Made by a program: the position numbers and the translations under genes
In this document: one piece after another, positions 1-8,519 of the stretch
Layout: each line of letters begins with the position of its first letter
How positions within the stretch are numbered: position 1 is the stretch's first letter
The notes under the pieces: generated by a model
Told to the model about the DNA's origin: nothing
What the model saw: only the letters and a program-made list of their open reading frames with translations
The model's database searches: none
NCBI RefSeq assembly: GCF_015767265.1
Contig: NZ_JADPIB010000002.1
Location: forward strand, 495,786-559,785
Source of the DNA: Aureivirga marina
Lineage (GTDB): Bacteria > Bacteroidota > Bacteroidia > Flavobacteriales > Flavobacteriaceae
Direction of reading: 5' to 3'
DNA length: 64,000 nucleotides

Positions 1-534
1 CTGCATTAATGAAAGTGAAGCTTCCATCATTCTTGCTCCTCCTGATTTAGAAATCATCAAGAATGGAAGTTTATTTTTAATAGCATAATCAATTGCTCTT
101 GCAATCTTTTCTCCTACTACACTTCCCATGGAACCTCCAATAAAACTAAAGTCCATTGCAGCAACAACTAAATTTCTTCCAAAAGATTTTCCAACGGCTG
201 TACGAACAGCATCTTTTAAATTAGTTTTGCTTTGCGCAGCTTTTAAACGGTCTGTATATTTTTTTGTGTCCTCGAATTGTAATGGATCTTTCGATACCAT
301 ATCTGCATCCAATTCCTCAAATTCATTATTGTCAAATAAAATTTCAAAGTATTCAGCACTACCAACCCTCACGTGATATCCATCTTCAGGGCTTACATAT
401 AGATTTCTCTTTAACTCGTCTGAATCAACTATCTTACCACTAGGTGTTTTATACCATAATCCTTTTGGGACATCTTTCTTAGCTTCTGTTGGCGTTTGTA
501 TCCCTTTATCTTTTCTTTTAAACCAAGATGACAT
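1..534 (-). CDS. accD: Acetyl-CoA carboxylase carboxyltransferase beta subunit (partial, N-terminal part)
   Basis: Makes malonyl-CoA together with AccA and the biotin carrier, the first committed step of fatty-acid synthesis in the cytoplasm. The first 178 codons are visible from ATG at 532-534; the rest lies beyond the left edge. The protein shows the family blocks [48 protein letters not shown] and [17 protein letters not shown] (crotonase fold, CoA pocket). No cysteine occurs in the visible part, so the four-cysteine zinc ribbon of E. coli AccD is missing; from memory this is usual in Flavobacteriia. It lies 111 bp downstream of fbaA on the same strand, with a terminator-like hairpin between them. 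Confidence 0.95.
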   Translation of the reverse strand, partial: MSSWFKRKDKGIQTPTEAKKDVPKGLWYKTPSGKIVDSDELKRNLYVSPEDGYHVRVGSAEYFEILFDNNEFEELDADMVSKDPLQFEDTKKYTDRLKAAQSKTNLKDAVRTAVGKSFGRNLVVAAMDFSFIGGSMGSVVGEKIARAIDYAIKNKLPFLMISKSGGARMMEASLSLMQ

Positions 535-593
535 AGTGTATATGGGTTTTATGATTTCGTATTTAAAATGGGGAGCAATTTAATAAAAAAATA

Positions 594-624
594 AAGAGTA
601 TTTAAATTAAGTTCAAATACTCTT
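594..624 (-). terminator. Hairpin terminator after fbaA
   Basis: A 10-bp perfect stem (594-603 with 615-624, AAGAGTATTT/AAATACTCTT) has an 11-nt loop and is followed on the minus strand by a long T run. It lies between the fbaA stop and the accD start, so accD is probably transcribed partly by read-through or from its own promoter. Confidence 0.7.
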
Positions 625-645
625 CATTTTTATTAAATTATAGTA

Positions 646-1713
646 TTATAATGTATCTACATTATTTAAATCTTCAAAAGCTTGCTTTAAACGAGCTTTA
701 AAAGTTAATTCTCCTTCTCTAATCCATTTTCTTGGATCGTAATATTTCTTATTTGGAACGTCATCTCCTTCTGGATTTCCAATCTGAGTTTTTAAATACT
801 CTTTCTTTCCCTCCATATAATCTCTAATTCCTTCCATATAAGCAAATTGAAGATCTGTATCAATATTCATTTTGATAGTTCCATAAGAAATCGCTTCTCT
901 AATTTCTTCTAAAGAAGAACCTGAACCTCCATGGAATACAAAATCTACAGGGTTTTTCTCTGTATTAAATTTCTCTTCAATATGTTTTTGTGAATTATCT
1001 AAGATTTTTGGTGTAAGCTTTACATTTCCAGGTTTGTAAACTCCATGAACATTTCCAAATGACGCCGCAATTGTAAACTTATCACTTACTTTCTTTAATT
1101 CTTCATAAGCATAAGCAACTTCTTCTGGCTGTGTATATAATTTTGATGAATCAACATCTGTATTATCAACTCCGTCTTCTTCTCCACCTGTAATTCCTAA
1201 CTCGATTTCTAATGTCATCCCCATTTTCGACATTCTTTCTAAGTATTGTTTACAGATTTCGATATTCTCTTCCAAAGGTTCTTCTGATAAATCAATCATA
1301 TGAGAACTATATAAAGGTTTTCCTGTTTCTTTATAAAATTGTTCTCCTGCATCTAATAAACCATCAATCCAAGGAAGTAATTTTTTTGCACAATGATCTG
1401 TGTGTAAAATCACAGGAACTTCATAAGCGTCTGCTAATAAATGAATGTGTTTTGCTCCAGCAACAGCTCCAGCAATCGCAGCTTTTTGATTTTCATTAGA
1501 CAATCCTTTACCTGCATTAAAATGTGCTCCACCGTTTGAAAATTGAATAATTACAGGTGCATTTAATTCTTTTGCTGTTTCTAAAACTGAATTAATTGTA
1601 CTTGAACTTGTAACGTTTACTGCAGGAAGTGCAAAATTTTTGGCTTTTGCTAATTTGAAAATTTCTTGAACTGCATCACCTGTAGCAACGCCTGGTTTAA
1701 TTTGATTACTCAT
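646..1713 (-). CDS. fbaA: Class II fructose-bisphosphate aldolase
   Basis: Cytoplasmic zinc-dependent aldolase of glycolysis and gluconeogenesis: fructose-1,6-bisphosphate to dihydroxyacetone phosphate plus glyceraldehyde-3-phosphate. The 355 residues are full length for the FbaA type. Visible motifs are HTDHCAKK at 104-111 (catalytic Asp106 and zinc ligand His107, by analogy with E. coli Asp109/His110), the acidic stretch LEIELGITGGEEDGVDN, the second metal-site region FGNVHGVYKPGN, and the phosphate-binding VFHGGSGSS. The start ATG at 1711-1713 is supported by a Bacteroidota-type -7 element about 27 bp upstream. The product assignment is secure. Confidence 0.97.
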   Translation of the reverse strand: MSNQIKPGVATGDAVQEIFKLAKAKNFALPAVNVTSSSTINSVLETAKELNAPVIIQFSNGGAHFNAGKGLSNENQKAAIAGAVAGAKHIHLLADAYEVPVILHTDHCAKKLLPWIDGLLDAGEQFYKETGKPLYSSHMIDLSEEPLEENIEICKQYLERMSKMGMTLEIELGITGGEEDGVDNTDVDSSKLYTQPEEVAYAYEELKKVSDKFTIAASFGNVHGVYKPGNVKLTPKILDNSQKHIEEKFNTEKNPVDFVFHGGSGSSLEEIREAISYGTIKMNIDTDLQFAYMEGIRDYMEGKKEYLKTQIGNPEGDDVPNKKYYDPRKWIREGELTFKARLKQAFEDLNNVDTL

Positions 1714-1739
1714 TTTGTTGATGTTGTTTTATAGTTGTA

Positions 1740-1747
1740 CAAAGGTA
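1740..1747 (-). promoter_or_regulatory. Candidate fbaA -7 promoter element (TACCTTTG)
   Basis: On the minus strand TACCTTTG matches the Bacteroidota -7 consensus TAnnTTTG and sits about 27 bp upstream of the fbaA ATG. No TTG is present at the expected 17-20 bp upstream. That region instead holds A/T runs and the edge of a palindrome, so the promoter may need an activator. Confidence 0.5.
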
Positions 1748-1768
1748 AAAAAAAAGTATTCCGATACT

Positions 1769-1782
1769 CCGAAAATTTTCGG
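1769..1782. promoter_or_regulatory. Palindromic candidate operator upstream of fbaA
   Basis: CCGAAAATTTTCGG is a perfect 14-bp palindrome about 22 bp upstream of the candidate -7 element, in G+C-poor surroundings where CCGGAA-type blocks are rare. A further ATTCCG lies just to its left (about 1758) and a CGGAAT at its right end. The position suits binding of a dimeric regulator over the -33 region. The regulator is unknown. Confidence 0.4.
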
Positions 1783-1842
1783 AATGTCAATTTGCTTCTT
1801 TTTTTCTCAAAAAAACCTTTGATTTTTTAATAAAACAAAAAT

Positions 1843-2769
1843 TTACTCTCCTTTTCTCGCCTTATATTCTCTAGGTAAATTACAATAATAAATCATATCA
1901 TTAATAGGTGTAGGAACATCGTTTTCTTTTCCTAATTTTACCACCATTCCATTTAAATAATCAATTTCTGAATGCTTTCCATTCCATAAATCTCTACATG
2001 TAGAAGTTGCTCCTTCATATGGAAAATTATCAATTACATCCATTATTTTATCTGCAAATTCTAATTCTAATTTTCCATTGACTTTTTGACTTACAGCACA
2101 AATTTCTATCAATGAATCTCTTAATTTCTCTCTTGTTTCTGGAATTTCTCGAACTCTTCCAAAACTTGTTCCTGTGATGCTAATTAATCCTCCAGTACAA
2201 ATCAACACAAATTTCTCCCATAATTTCTTTTCAATATCATCAGTCATTATAGTAGGAATTCCGGCATTTGTAAAAGTATTTTCTAATCTTTTTAATCTTG
2301 GTGTAAATTCTTGATTATATTCTCCAATCGTTATCATCGGCGTATCTCCAAAATGATTTATCATTCCTGGCTCTTCAATTTTACTTAAAATTTTACAAGA
2401 ACCTTGAATAATATTTTCCTTTGGAATTCGTGATTGCATTTCTTCTGCAATTGAAATTCCATTTTGAAGTGGAATTACAATCGTATCTTCTTTCATTATT
2501 GCAGAAATCGCTGGAAGTGTATCTTTTACTTGCCAAGTTTTTGTCGTATGAATAATCACATCTGGATTTTGAATCGAATAAATATCATCTGTCGCTTCTA
2601 CTTTATCCAGATGAAAATTTCCAAGTGCACTTTTTACTGTTAATCCATTATTTTGCATTGCTCGTAAATGATTTCCTCTTGCTACAAAAACAACATTATT
2701 TCCTGCTTTTGCTAAAAGCGCTCCAAAATATCCTCCAATGGAACCAGCTCCAATAATTACTATTTTCAT
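1843..2769 (-). CDS. panE: 2-dehydropantoate 2-reductase (ketopantoate reductase family)
   Basis: Predicted NADPH-dependent reduction of ketopantoate to pantoate in vitamin B5/CoA synthesis. The 308 residues fit the ApbA/PanE family. An N-terminal Rossmann fold begins at residue 1 with GAGSIGG (GxGxxG at 7-12), followed by VFVARG where an Arg can contact the NADP phosphate. The middle holds PLQNGI and the family lysine region KKLWEKFVLIC. The C-terminal half carries HSEIDYLNG, the substrate-binding block that corresponds to the E. coli Glu256 region. The gene has its own unit between fbaA and a marC-like gene. Some family members act on other keto acids, so the exact substrate is inferred. 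Confidence 0.85.
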   Translation of the reverse strand: MKIVIIGAGSIGGYFGALLAKAGNNVVFVARGNHLRAMQNNGLTVKSALGNFHLDKVEATDDIYSIQNPDVIIHTTKTWQVKDTLPAISAIMKEDTIVIPLQNGISIAEEMQSRIPKENIIQGSCKILSKIEEPGMINHFGDTPMITIGEYNQEFTPRLKRLENTFTNAGIPTIMTDDIEKKLWEKFVLICTGGLISITGTSFGRVREIPETREKLRDSLIEICAVSQKVNGKLELEFADKIMDVIDNFPYEGATSTCRDLWNGKHSEIDYLNGMVVKLGKENDVPTPINDMIYYCNLPREYKARKGE

Positions 2770-2843
2770 TTTTGATCGTTTTTTGAAATAATATTAAAGA
2801 TAGTTAATAAATCAACGCATATGAAAAGAGTTTTTTGCTAAAA

Positions 2844-3461
2844 TTATTTTAAAGAAAATGCAATTTTCACTCCTTGAATAAACATATCTGTTCCAATAAT
2901 TGAAAGAATTAATCCCATGATTTTTCCAATTACTAAAATCAAATTATTTCCAAAAAAGCGAAGAATTTTTCCACTTAAAAGAAAAGAAATATAAGTCAAC
3001 AAAATCATAAATCCGAAAATTAAAATCAAAACTAAAATCTTTGTATAACTTACATTTGCAACGAAATTCATCGCTGTAACAATAGTTCCTGGTCCTGCTA
3101 AAATCGGAATTGCCAAAGGTGAAACCGCAATCGCTTCATCCAATTTAAAATTCGATTGATGTTCTGTTTTTACTGGTTTTGATTGTAACATTTCAAATCC
3201 TACATAAAAAAGTAAAATTCCTCCTGTGATTTTAAATGCTGGAATTGTAATTCCAAAAAGTTGAAAAATATATTTTCCTAAAACAATAAAACAAACCACA
3301 ATTCCGAAAGCAATTAAACAGGATTTTCTAGCAATTTTTCGCTTATTTTCTTCTGTTTCATTTTCAACTAATCCAGCAAAAATAGAAGTATTTGCAATGG
3401 GGTTCATCACTGCAAAAAAACTAGTTATAATACTTAATCCAAATGTAAATAACTCACTCAT
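2844..3461 (-). CDS. MarC family (UPF0056) integral membrane protein
   Basis: An inner-membrane protein of 205 residues with about six hydrophobic helices. The family signature appears near the N-terminus as FAVMNPIANTSIFAGL and in mid-protein as SPLAIPILAGPGTIVTAM, which is highly typical of MarC/SnatA proteins. Despite the name, a role in multiple antibiotic resistance has not held up for E. coli MarC; some relatives transport small neutral amino acids. The gene reads on the minus strand and is separated by 74 bp from panE. Family assignment is firm, function is not. Confidence 0.85.
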   Translation of the reverse strand: MSELFTFGLSIITSFFAVMNPIANTSIFAGLVENETEENKRKIARKSCLIAFGIVVCFIVLGKYIFQLFGITIPAFKITGGILLFYVGFEMLQSKPVKTEHQSNFKLDEAIAVSPLAIPILAGPGTIVTAMNFVANVSYTKILVLILIFGFMILLTYISFLLSGKILRFFGNNLILVIGKIMGLILSIIGTDMFIQGVKIAFSLK

Positions 3462-3651
3462 TTTCAGAAAAAAATTATGCTAATAATCAAAATTAATTGA
3501 TTTTATTGAGCTAAAATCAAAAGAGTTTCCCAAAATTAAATCGCAGATTTTTAGATTTTTATGTTAATAAATTCCTAAATCGGCATATGATTTGCTAGTT
3601 ATTCGAAAATTTATCATTTTTTTACGAAATCTTAAACTATAAAAATTGAAC

Positions 3652-6117
3652 ATGAAACAAACTTTTACTCTATTATTCCTACTAATTTCTATACAAATTT
3701 CAGCGCAAATACAGGGAAAAGTAACAGATTCAAAAAAAGAAGGTCTTCCAGTTGTAAATGTTTATACGGACAATGAACTTACTGGTACAACTACAAATGA
3801 TGACGGAATATTTGTTCTTGATATTCATAAAAAAGGAACTTACACTATCGTTTTCCAATATTTAGGATTTCAGACACAAAAAAAGACAATTACTGTAGAT
3901 AAATTTCCTTTTGAACTTAATGTTATTTTAAAGGAAGAAAGTGTTTCTTTAAGTGAAGTAACAATTAATTCTAATGAAAATCCTGCAATTCCAATTATTC
4001 GAAAAACTATTGAAAACAGAAGAAAAAACTTAGAAAAAATCGGGGAATATTCTGCGGATTTTTATTCAAGAGGATTATTTAAAATTAAAGATGCTCCAAA
4101 GAAATTTTTAGGTCAAGAAGTCGAAATGGGAAATACTGTTTTAGATTCTACAAGATCAGGAATTATCTATCTTTCTGAAACTATTTCAAAAATTAGCTAT
4201 CAAAGACCAAATAATTTTAAAGAAAAAATTATAGCTTCTAAAACAAGTGGAGAAGACAATGGAATCAGTTTTAACCAAGCTTCCGAAGTAAATTTCAATT
4301 TGTATGAAAATACAATTGATATGGGAAAACCAATTATTTCTCCAATTGCTGGAAATGCTTTTGCAAATTATCGTTACAAATTAGAAGGAACTTTTTATGA
4401 TGAGCATGGTTTTATGATTTATAAAATTAAAGTAATTCCACGAAGAGAAAATAATCCAGTTTTTAGCGGATTTATTTATATCGTAGATGAACAATGGTCT
4501 TTATATGGAGCTGATTTAACGATTACAGGAAAGCAAATGCAACAACCTGTGATTCAAGATTTACAAATCAAGCAAACTTTTAATTATCAGAATCAAGATA
4601 AAATTTGGGTTGTAATTTCACAAACAATTGATTTTAAAGCTGGAATTTTTGGTTTTAATTTTGATGGTCGTTTTTCTGCTGCTTATAGTAATTATAATTT
4701 TTCGCCAGATTTTACTAAAAAGACATTCGGAAAAGAGATTTTATCTTTCACAGAAGATGCAACAGAAAAAGATAGTACATTTTGGAAAAATGAAAGAAAA
4801 GTTCCTTTAACAGAGGAAGAAATTAAAGATTATAAAGTTCGTGATAGTATTGTTGCAAGAGAAAAAACACCAGAATATTTAGATTCTATTGACCGAAAAA
4901 ATAATAAATGGCGTTGGGGAAATCTGATTTCTGGTTATAGTTATCAAAATTCGAAGAAAAATTGGAGAATTTCTCTTGAAATGCCATTGGATAAATTTCG
5001 ATTTAATACAGTTCAAGGTTGGAATTCAAATATAGATGTCAATTTTAGAAGATATAATGAAAAAAAAGGTTCTCGACTTTATGCTTCTACAAAAATTGCT
5101 TATGGTTTTTCGGATGAAAGAGTTCGTCCTTCTGGTTTTATCGGATATCAATTTAATCAAAAAACATATCCTTATTTAAGTATTGCAGGAGGAAATAGAG
5201 TTCGACAATTTAATAAAGATGAACCAATTTCTCCATTGATTAATACGTTTACCTCTCTTTTTTATCAAGATAATTATATGAAAATTTATGAGGAAAATTT
5301 TACCTCAATTCAATATTCTCAAAGAATCGCAAATGGAATTCGTTTGACAGGAAATGTTGGATATTATGATAGAAATCCACTTTTCAACACTACAGATCAA
5401 ACATTTTTCCCAAAAAAATATAGAGCTTATACTTCGAATAATCCTTTTAATCCAAATAGTACACAAGCTAGCTTTGAATCAAATTCAATTTATAAAGCTT
5501 CTGTTGCGTTACAAATTCGTTTTGGAGAAAAATATATGAGTTATCCGAATTTCAGAATTACAATTCCTTCTTCTAAATATCCAACATTGACTTTTGCATA
5601 TGGAAAAGCTTTTGGAGCGAGTAATTCTGATTATAATTATGATAAGGTTATTGGGAAAATTCAGCAAAGTTTCGACATTGGGAATAAAGGAAATTTCAGA
5701 TATAATATTGAAGCAGGAAAATTCTTTAATGCAGACAATATTTCAGCAGTAGATTATCAATTTTTTAATGGAAATGAACTTAATTTCTCTACACAATCTC
5801 ATTATATAAACGTATTTAATTTACTTCCTTATTATAAAATTTATTCAAAATCTGAATATGCTACTGCTCATGCAGAACATAATTTTAATTCGTTTATTCT
5901 TGGAAAAATTCCTTTAATCAACAAATTAAATTACAATTTAGTAATCGGTGGACATGCACTTTTTACAAAAGAAAATAAACCTTATACAGAATTTTCTGTC
6001 GGTTTAGACAATGTCGGTTTTGGAAAATTTCGAATTTTTAGAATCGATTATTTAAAATCTTATTTTGGAAATGAAGAGAATGATGGATTTGTGATTGGAG
6101 CCAAATTAGGATTTTAA
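3652..6117 (+). CDS. DUF5686 / CarboxypepD_reg-like domain outer-membrane protein
   Basis: A large (821-residue) Bacteroidota cell-surface protein. The ATG at 3652 begins a clear signal peptide (MKQTFTLLFLLISIQISAQ); a TTG two codons upstream is less likely. Residues about 20-110 form a carboxypeptidase-regulatory-like beta-sandwich (QGKVTDSKKEGLPVVNVY, GTTTNDDGIFVLDI, YLGFQTQKK) as in TonB-dependent receptors, but no TonB plug follows. The remaining ~700 residues resemble the DUF5686 region and end in aromatic-rich beta strands closing with GFVIGAKLGF, as in outer-membrane barrels. Its cargo or function is unknown. A stand-alone transcription unit ending in a strong terminator. Confidence 0.82.
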   Translation: MKQTFTLLFLLISIQISAQIQGKVTDSKKEGLPVVNVYTDNELTGTTTNDDGIFVLDIHKKGTYTIVFQYLGFQTQKKTITVDKFPFELNVILKEESVSLSEVTINSNENPAIPIIRKTIENRRKNLEKIGEYSADFYSRGLFKIKDAPKKFLGQEVEMGNTVLDSTRSGIIYLSETISKISYQRPNNFKEKIIASKTSGEDNGISFNQASEVNFNLYENTIDMGKPIISPIAGNAFANYRYKLEGTFYDEHGFMIYKIKVIPRRENNPVFSGFIYIVDEQWSLYGADLTITGKQMQQPVIQDLQIKQTFNYQNQDKIWVVISQTIDFKAGIFGFNFDGRFSAAYSNYNFSPDFTKKTFGKEILSFTEDATEKDSTFWKNERKVPLTEEEIKDYKVRDSIVAREKTPEYLDSIDRKNNKWRWGNLISGYSYQNSKKNWRISLEMPLDKFRFNTVQGWNSNIDVNFRRYNEKKGSRLYASTKIAYGFSDERVRPSGFIGYQFNQKTYPYLSIAGGNRVRQFNKDEPISPLINTFTSLFYQDNYMKIYEENFTSIQYSQRIANGIRLTGNVGYYDRNPLFNTTDQTFFPKKYRAYTSNNPFNPNSTQASFESNSIYKASVALQIRFGEKYMSYPNFRITIPSSKYPTLTFAYGKAFGASNSDYNYDKVIGKIQQSFDIGNKGNFRYNIEAGKFFNADNISAVDYQFFNGNELNFSTQSHYINVFNLLPYYKIYSKSEYATAHAEHNFNSFILGKIPLINKLNYNLVIGGHALFTKENKPYTEFSVGLDNVGFGKFRIFRIDYLKSYFGNEENDGFVIGAKLGF

Positions 6118-6152
6118 ATACATACTTAATTTCTTACAGTTTTTCTTTGGTA

Positions 6153-6184
6153 ATGTAGAGAAGTTTGTACTTCTCTACATTTTT
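6153..6184 (+). terminator. Rho-independent terminator after the DUF5686 gene
   Basis: A perfect 12-bp stem (6153-6164 with 6169-6180) with a TTGT loop is followed by a T run on the plus strand, 35 bp after the stop codon. It also separates this unit from the convergent alkB. Confidence 0.85.
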
Positions 6185-6786
6185 TATATGTTCATCTGCC
6201 TAAACGTTAAACTTATTCTTGGTTTTGTAATTTTTTTAGAAGTTAAAATACTGTGTTTCCAAAAATTTTGCGTTTCTCCTTTCATTTCTAATAATTCACC
6301 ATTTTTCAGTTCAAAAACTATTTTTTCTTTTGTTTCATTATGTTTAAAAGCAAATTTTCGAGTTGCGCCAAAAGACAAAGAAGCAATCGAACCATTTTTC
6401 TTCAATTCTTTTTCATCATCACTATGCCAAGAAACACCTTCATTTCCGTCGTGATATAAATTCATCAAACAAGAATTATAGCTTTCGTTTGTATAATTTT
6501 CTACTTTCTTTTTCAATTCTAAAAGAAGAGAATTCCATTGCAGCGCTTCTCTTTTCAGATTAGAATATGTATAATCCAAAGGAATATCGGCATACCAAGC
6601 AACTTTTCTTTTAGTGATAATATGTTTTCCAAAAATAATCGCTTCATCATTTTTCCAAGCTACTTCTTGAAATAATCTTTTAAAATAAGCATCTGCTTCT
6701 ACGGTATTAAAAATCTCACCAAATAAGTGAATTTCTCCATCTTTTGGCAACCAATTTTTAGTTGAATCTTCTTCGAATAAACGCAT
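6184..6786 (-). CDS. alkB: AlkB-like 2-oxoglutarate/Fe(II)-dependent dioxygenase
   Basis: Oxidative demethylase that repairs N1-methyladenine and N3-methylcytosine in nucleic acid. The 200 residues show the complete active site of the family: the iron ligands His121 and Asp123 in SWHSDDE and His178 in KHSIL, and the 2-oxoglutarate-binding arginines Arg190 and Arg196 in KPRISLTFR. The block NLYHDGNEGVSWHSD is the family signature, and ASLSFGATRKFAF follows it. Length and architecture match bacterial AlkB proteins of the shorter, human ALKBH2/3-like type. It is a single-gene unit, divergent from a small secreted protein gene. Confidence 0.92.
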   Translation of the reverse strand: MRLFEEDSTKNWLPKDGEIHLFGEIFNTVEADAYFKRLFQEVAWKNDEAIIFGKHIITKRKVAWYADIPLDYTYSNLKREALQWNSLLLELKKKVENYTNESYNSCLMNLYHDGNEGVSWHSDDEKELKKNGSIASLSFGATRKFAFKHNETKEKIVFELKNGELLEMKGETQNFWKHSILTSKKITKPRISLTFRQMNI

Positions 6787-6864
6787 TTATTAAAAATTTT
6801 AATGAGCTAAAGTACTCTAAATTAAATAAGAAATAGATATTTTTATATTACTATTAACTATAAA

Positions 6865-7290
6865 ATGAATTCTATGAAGAAACTATTGCTATTGTTTATG
6901 GCTTTTCTTTTCACCACAACTTATGCGCAAAAAAAATCAGATTTCTATGGAAAATGGAAAGGAAAAGACGAAAAAGAGGGAATTGGGTATTTTAAATTTA
7001 CAAAAGATGGTTTTGCTTACATGCTCATGAATGGACAAGAAAAAGGCGGTCCTTCTTATCAAAATGGAGAAACTACAGAAAGTTTAACCTATAAAGTAAA
7101 TCTCAAAAAAAAATCTGGAGAACTTCAACTAATTTTCACGGATACAGAAACTGAAGAAAGTTATATTATCTCTTTTTTATTGCGTTTTTTAAATAAAAAT
7201 GAAATAAAAGTCGCTTCTAATTTTTCAGAAGAAAAACCAACAGATTTTACAGATGATAATTCATTTATTTTAAAAAAAGTAGAAGAATAA
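6865..7290 (+). CDS. Small secreted protein of unknown function (lipocalin-like size)
   Basis: A 141-residue protein with an N-terminal signal peptide (MKKLLLLFMAFLFTTTYAQ, cleavage after Ala-Gln likely). The start may be ATG 6865 or the in-frame ATG 6874 three codons later; the second gives the more usual lysine-led signal. The mature part begins DFYGKWKGKDEKEGIGYFKF and alternates short hydrophobic strands with polar turns, which suggests a small beta-barrel, but I do not recognise a named family. It lies alone between alkB and the tRNA-Thr cluster and ends in a shared terminator. Confidence 0.7.
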   Translation: MNSMKKLLLLFMAFLFTTTYAQKKSDFYGKWKGKDEKEGIGYFKFTKDGFAYMLMNGQEKGGPSYQNGETTESLTYKVNLKKKSGELQLIFTDTETEESYIISFLLRFLNKNEIKVASNFSEEKPTDFTDDNSFILKKVEE

Positions 7291-7300
7291 TATGCATAAA

Positions 7301-7328
7301 AAAACACCTTAAGAAATTAAGGTGTTTT
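7301..7328. terminator. Bidirectional terminator between the secreted-protein gene and the tRNA-Thr cluster
   Basis: AAAACACCTT (7301-7310) pairs with AAGGTGTTTT (7319-7328) around an 8-nt loop, with T runs on both strands. It can stop both the plus-strand gene ending at 7290 and the minus-strand tRNA transcript. Confidence 0.8.
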
Positions 7329-7336
7329 TAATTTTG

Positions 7337-7410
7337 AGCCGATAGAGGGACTCGAACCCACGACCTGCTGATTACAAATCAGCTGCTCTAGCCAGCTGAG
7401 CTATATCGGC
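7337..7410 (-). tRNA. tRNA-Thr(TGT), copy 3 (promoter-distal)
   Basis: Read on the minus strand it folds as a standard cloverleaf: acceptor GCCGATA/TATCGGC, anticodon stem GCTGA/TCAGC with loop TTTGTAA, so the anticodon is TGT (Thr), and a T arm containing GTTCGAGTC. CCA is not encoded. The mature part is identical to the other two copies. Confidence 0.97.
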
Positions 7411-7454
7411 AAAAAAAATGTGTAATATAAATATTTTAGAATATATTTTAAAAG

Positions 7455-7528
7455 AGCCGATAGAGGGACTCGAACCCACGACCTGCTGATTACAAATCAG
7501 CTGCTCTAGCCAGCTGAGCTATATCGGC
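7455..7528 (-). tRNA. tRNA-Thr(TGT), copy 2 (middle)
   Basis: Identical cloverleaf and TGT anticodon to the neighbouring copies. It starts 118 bp from copy 3; the flanking spacer begins with the same AAAAAAAATGTGTAATATAAA string as the other spacer, so the unit duplicated as tRNA plus spacer. Confidence 0.97.
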
Positions 7529-7571
7529 AAAAAAAATGTGTAATATAAATTGTAAAATATATTCTAAAAAG

Positions 7572-7645
7572 AGCCGATAGAGGGACTCGAACCCACGACC
7601 TGCTGATTACAAATCAGCTGCTCTAGCCAGCTGAGCTATATCGGC
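7572..7645 (-). tRNA. tRNA-Thr(TGT), copy 1 (promoter-proximal)
   Basis: First of the three in the direction of transcription, about 50 bp downstream of a good Bacteroidota promoter. Sequence identical to the other two copies, anticodon TGT. Confidence 0.97.
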
Positions 7646-7693
7646 TTTTTCACATCGATAATAAAAGAGTTATCCTTTATTATTTTTGCGATG

Positions 7694-7723
7694 CAAATAT
7701 ACATACTTTTCTTAAGTATGCAA
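7694..7723 (-). promoter_or_regulatory. Promoter of the tRNA-Thr cluster
   Basis: On the minus strand TTG (7721-7723), 19 bp, then TATATTTG (7694-7701): an exact match to the Bacteroidota housekeeping consensus TTG-N17-20-TAnnTTTG. It lies about 50 bp before tRNA-Thr copy 1 and matches the layout of the tRNA-Arg promoter in this window. Confidence 0.8.
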
Positions 7724-7820
7724 CTTTTTGAATTACATTTTTCTGCTTTTTTTTAATAGTTTTTTTTAATTATTTATTTTTCAAACAATTAAAAACTACA
7801 TTTTTTACAAAAAAGAATCA

Positions 7821-8513
7821 TTATGATAATAAAACCAATTCGTCAGGATTGATGATTTTATTTTGTACTGCATAAATAATTAATCCAGCTGTATTTTTTG
7901 CTCCTGTTTTTACATATAAATTGGTCTTATGCGATTCAATAGTTTTTACAGATAAAAATAATTTATCCGCAATTTCTTTTGTACTTAATTGCTGACAAAG
8001 AAGTTCTAAAACTTCTATTTCTCTATTAGTTAGCTTTTGCTTTTCATCAATTTGAAGTTTAGGAATTTTCCCAGAAACTTGTCTTCTCATTACAGTAACT
8101 TGTTCTGGTGTAAAATAGAATCCTTGATTTTTAACTGTTTCGATAATCTCTACTAATTCTTCTTGATCAATTTCTTTAGGAAGAAAAGCGTGGACACCTA
8201 ATTTCAACATTTGTCCGAAAAAAGAAGCTTTATAAAACGTTGTTAACACGATGATTTTGATTGTACTATTCATTTTTTTTAGCTCTTCCAAAACCATCAA
8301 ACCATCGCCATCTTTCATTCTTAAATCTAAAAGAATAACTTCTGGTAATTCTATATCAGATTTAATTTTTTCTAAAAATTCATTTCCGCCATTTGCAACT
8401 AAGATAGTTTCAATTCGTTCTGTATTTTTAAAATATCCGCTTAAAAGTTGTACAATTAATTTATCGTCATCAACAATTCCAAGTTTCGTTTTTACTATGT
8501 TGTTTTGTTCCAT
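7821..8513 (-). CDS. NarL/FixJ-type response regulator
   Basis: Cytoplasmic transcription factor of a two-component system, 230 residues. Receiver domain at about 10-130 with the acidic pocket DDD (15-17), the phospho-acceptor Asp63 in LLDLRM, and a conserved Thr/Lys pair (IVLTTF, FLPKE). The C-terminal LuxR-type helix-turn-helix, about 160-217, shows LTNREIEVLELL and TKEIADKLFLSVKTIESHK. It begins 6 bp after the kinase gene stop, so the two are co-transcribed and are probably a cognate pair. The regulated genes cannot be told from the sequence. Confidence 0.92.
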   Translation of the reverse strand: MEQNNIVKTKLGIVDDDKLIVQLLSGYFKNTERIETILVANGGNEFLEKIKSDIELPEVILLDLRMKDGDGLMVLEELKKMNSTIKIIVLTTFYKASFFGQMLKLGVHAFLPKEIDQEELVEIIETVKNQGFYFTPEQVTVMRRQVSGKIPKLQIDEKQKLTNREIEVLELLCQQLSTKEIADKLFLSVKTIESHKTNLYVKTGAKNTAGLIIYAVQNKIINPDELVLLS

Positions 8514-8519
8514 TATTTT

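Noticed and set aside
1212-1499. Open frame of 95 codons on the plus strand inside fbaA, and similar long antisense frames inside clpV, tssF and the 1540-aa effector gene
   Set aside because: They lie antisense to well-supported genes, have the composition expected for shadow frames, and show no protein family features.
3646-3651. TTG start two codons before ATG 3652 of the DUF5686 protein
   Set aside because: The ATG leads directly into a regular signal peptide; the TTG adds only Met-Asn with no further support.
7337-7645. CRISPR-like array of three repeats
   Set aside because: The repeats are 74-nt tRNA-Thr genes with a perfect cloverleaf and nearly identical spacers, not a CRISPR. No cas gene or other array was seen in the window.
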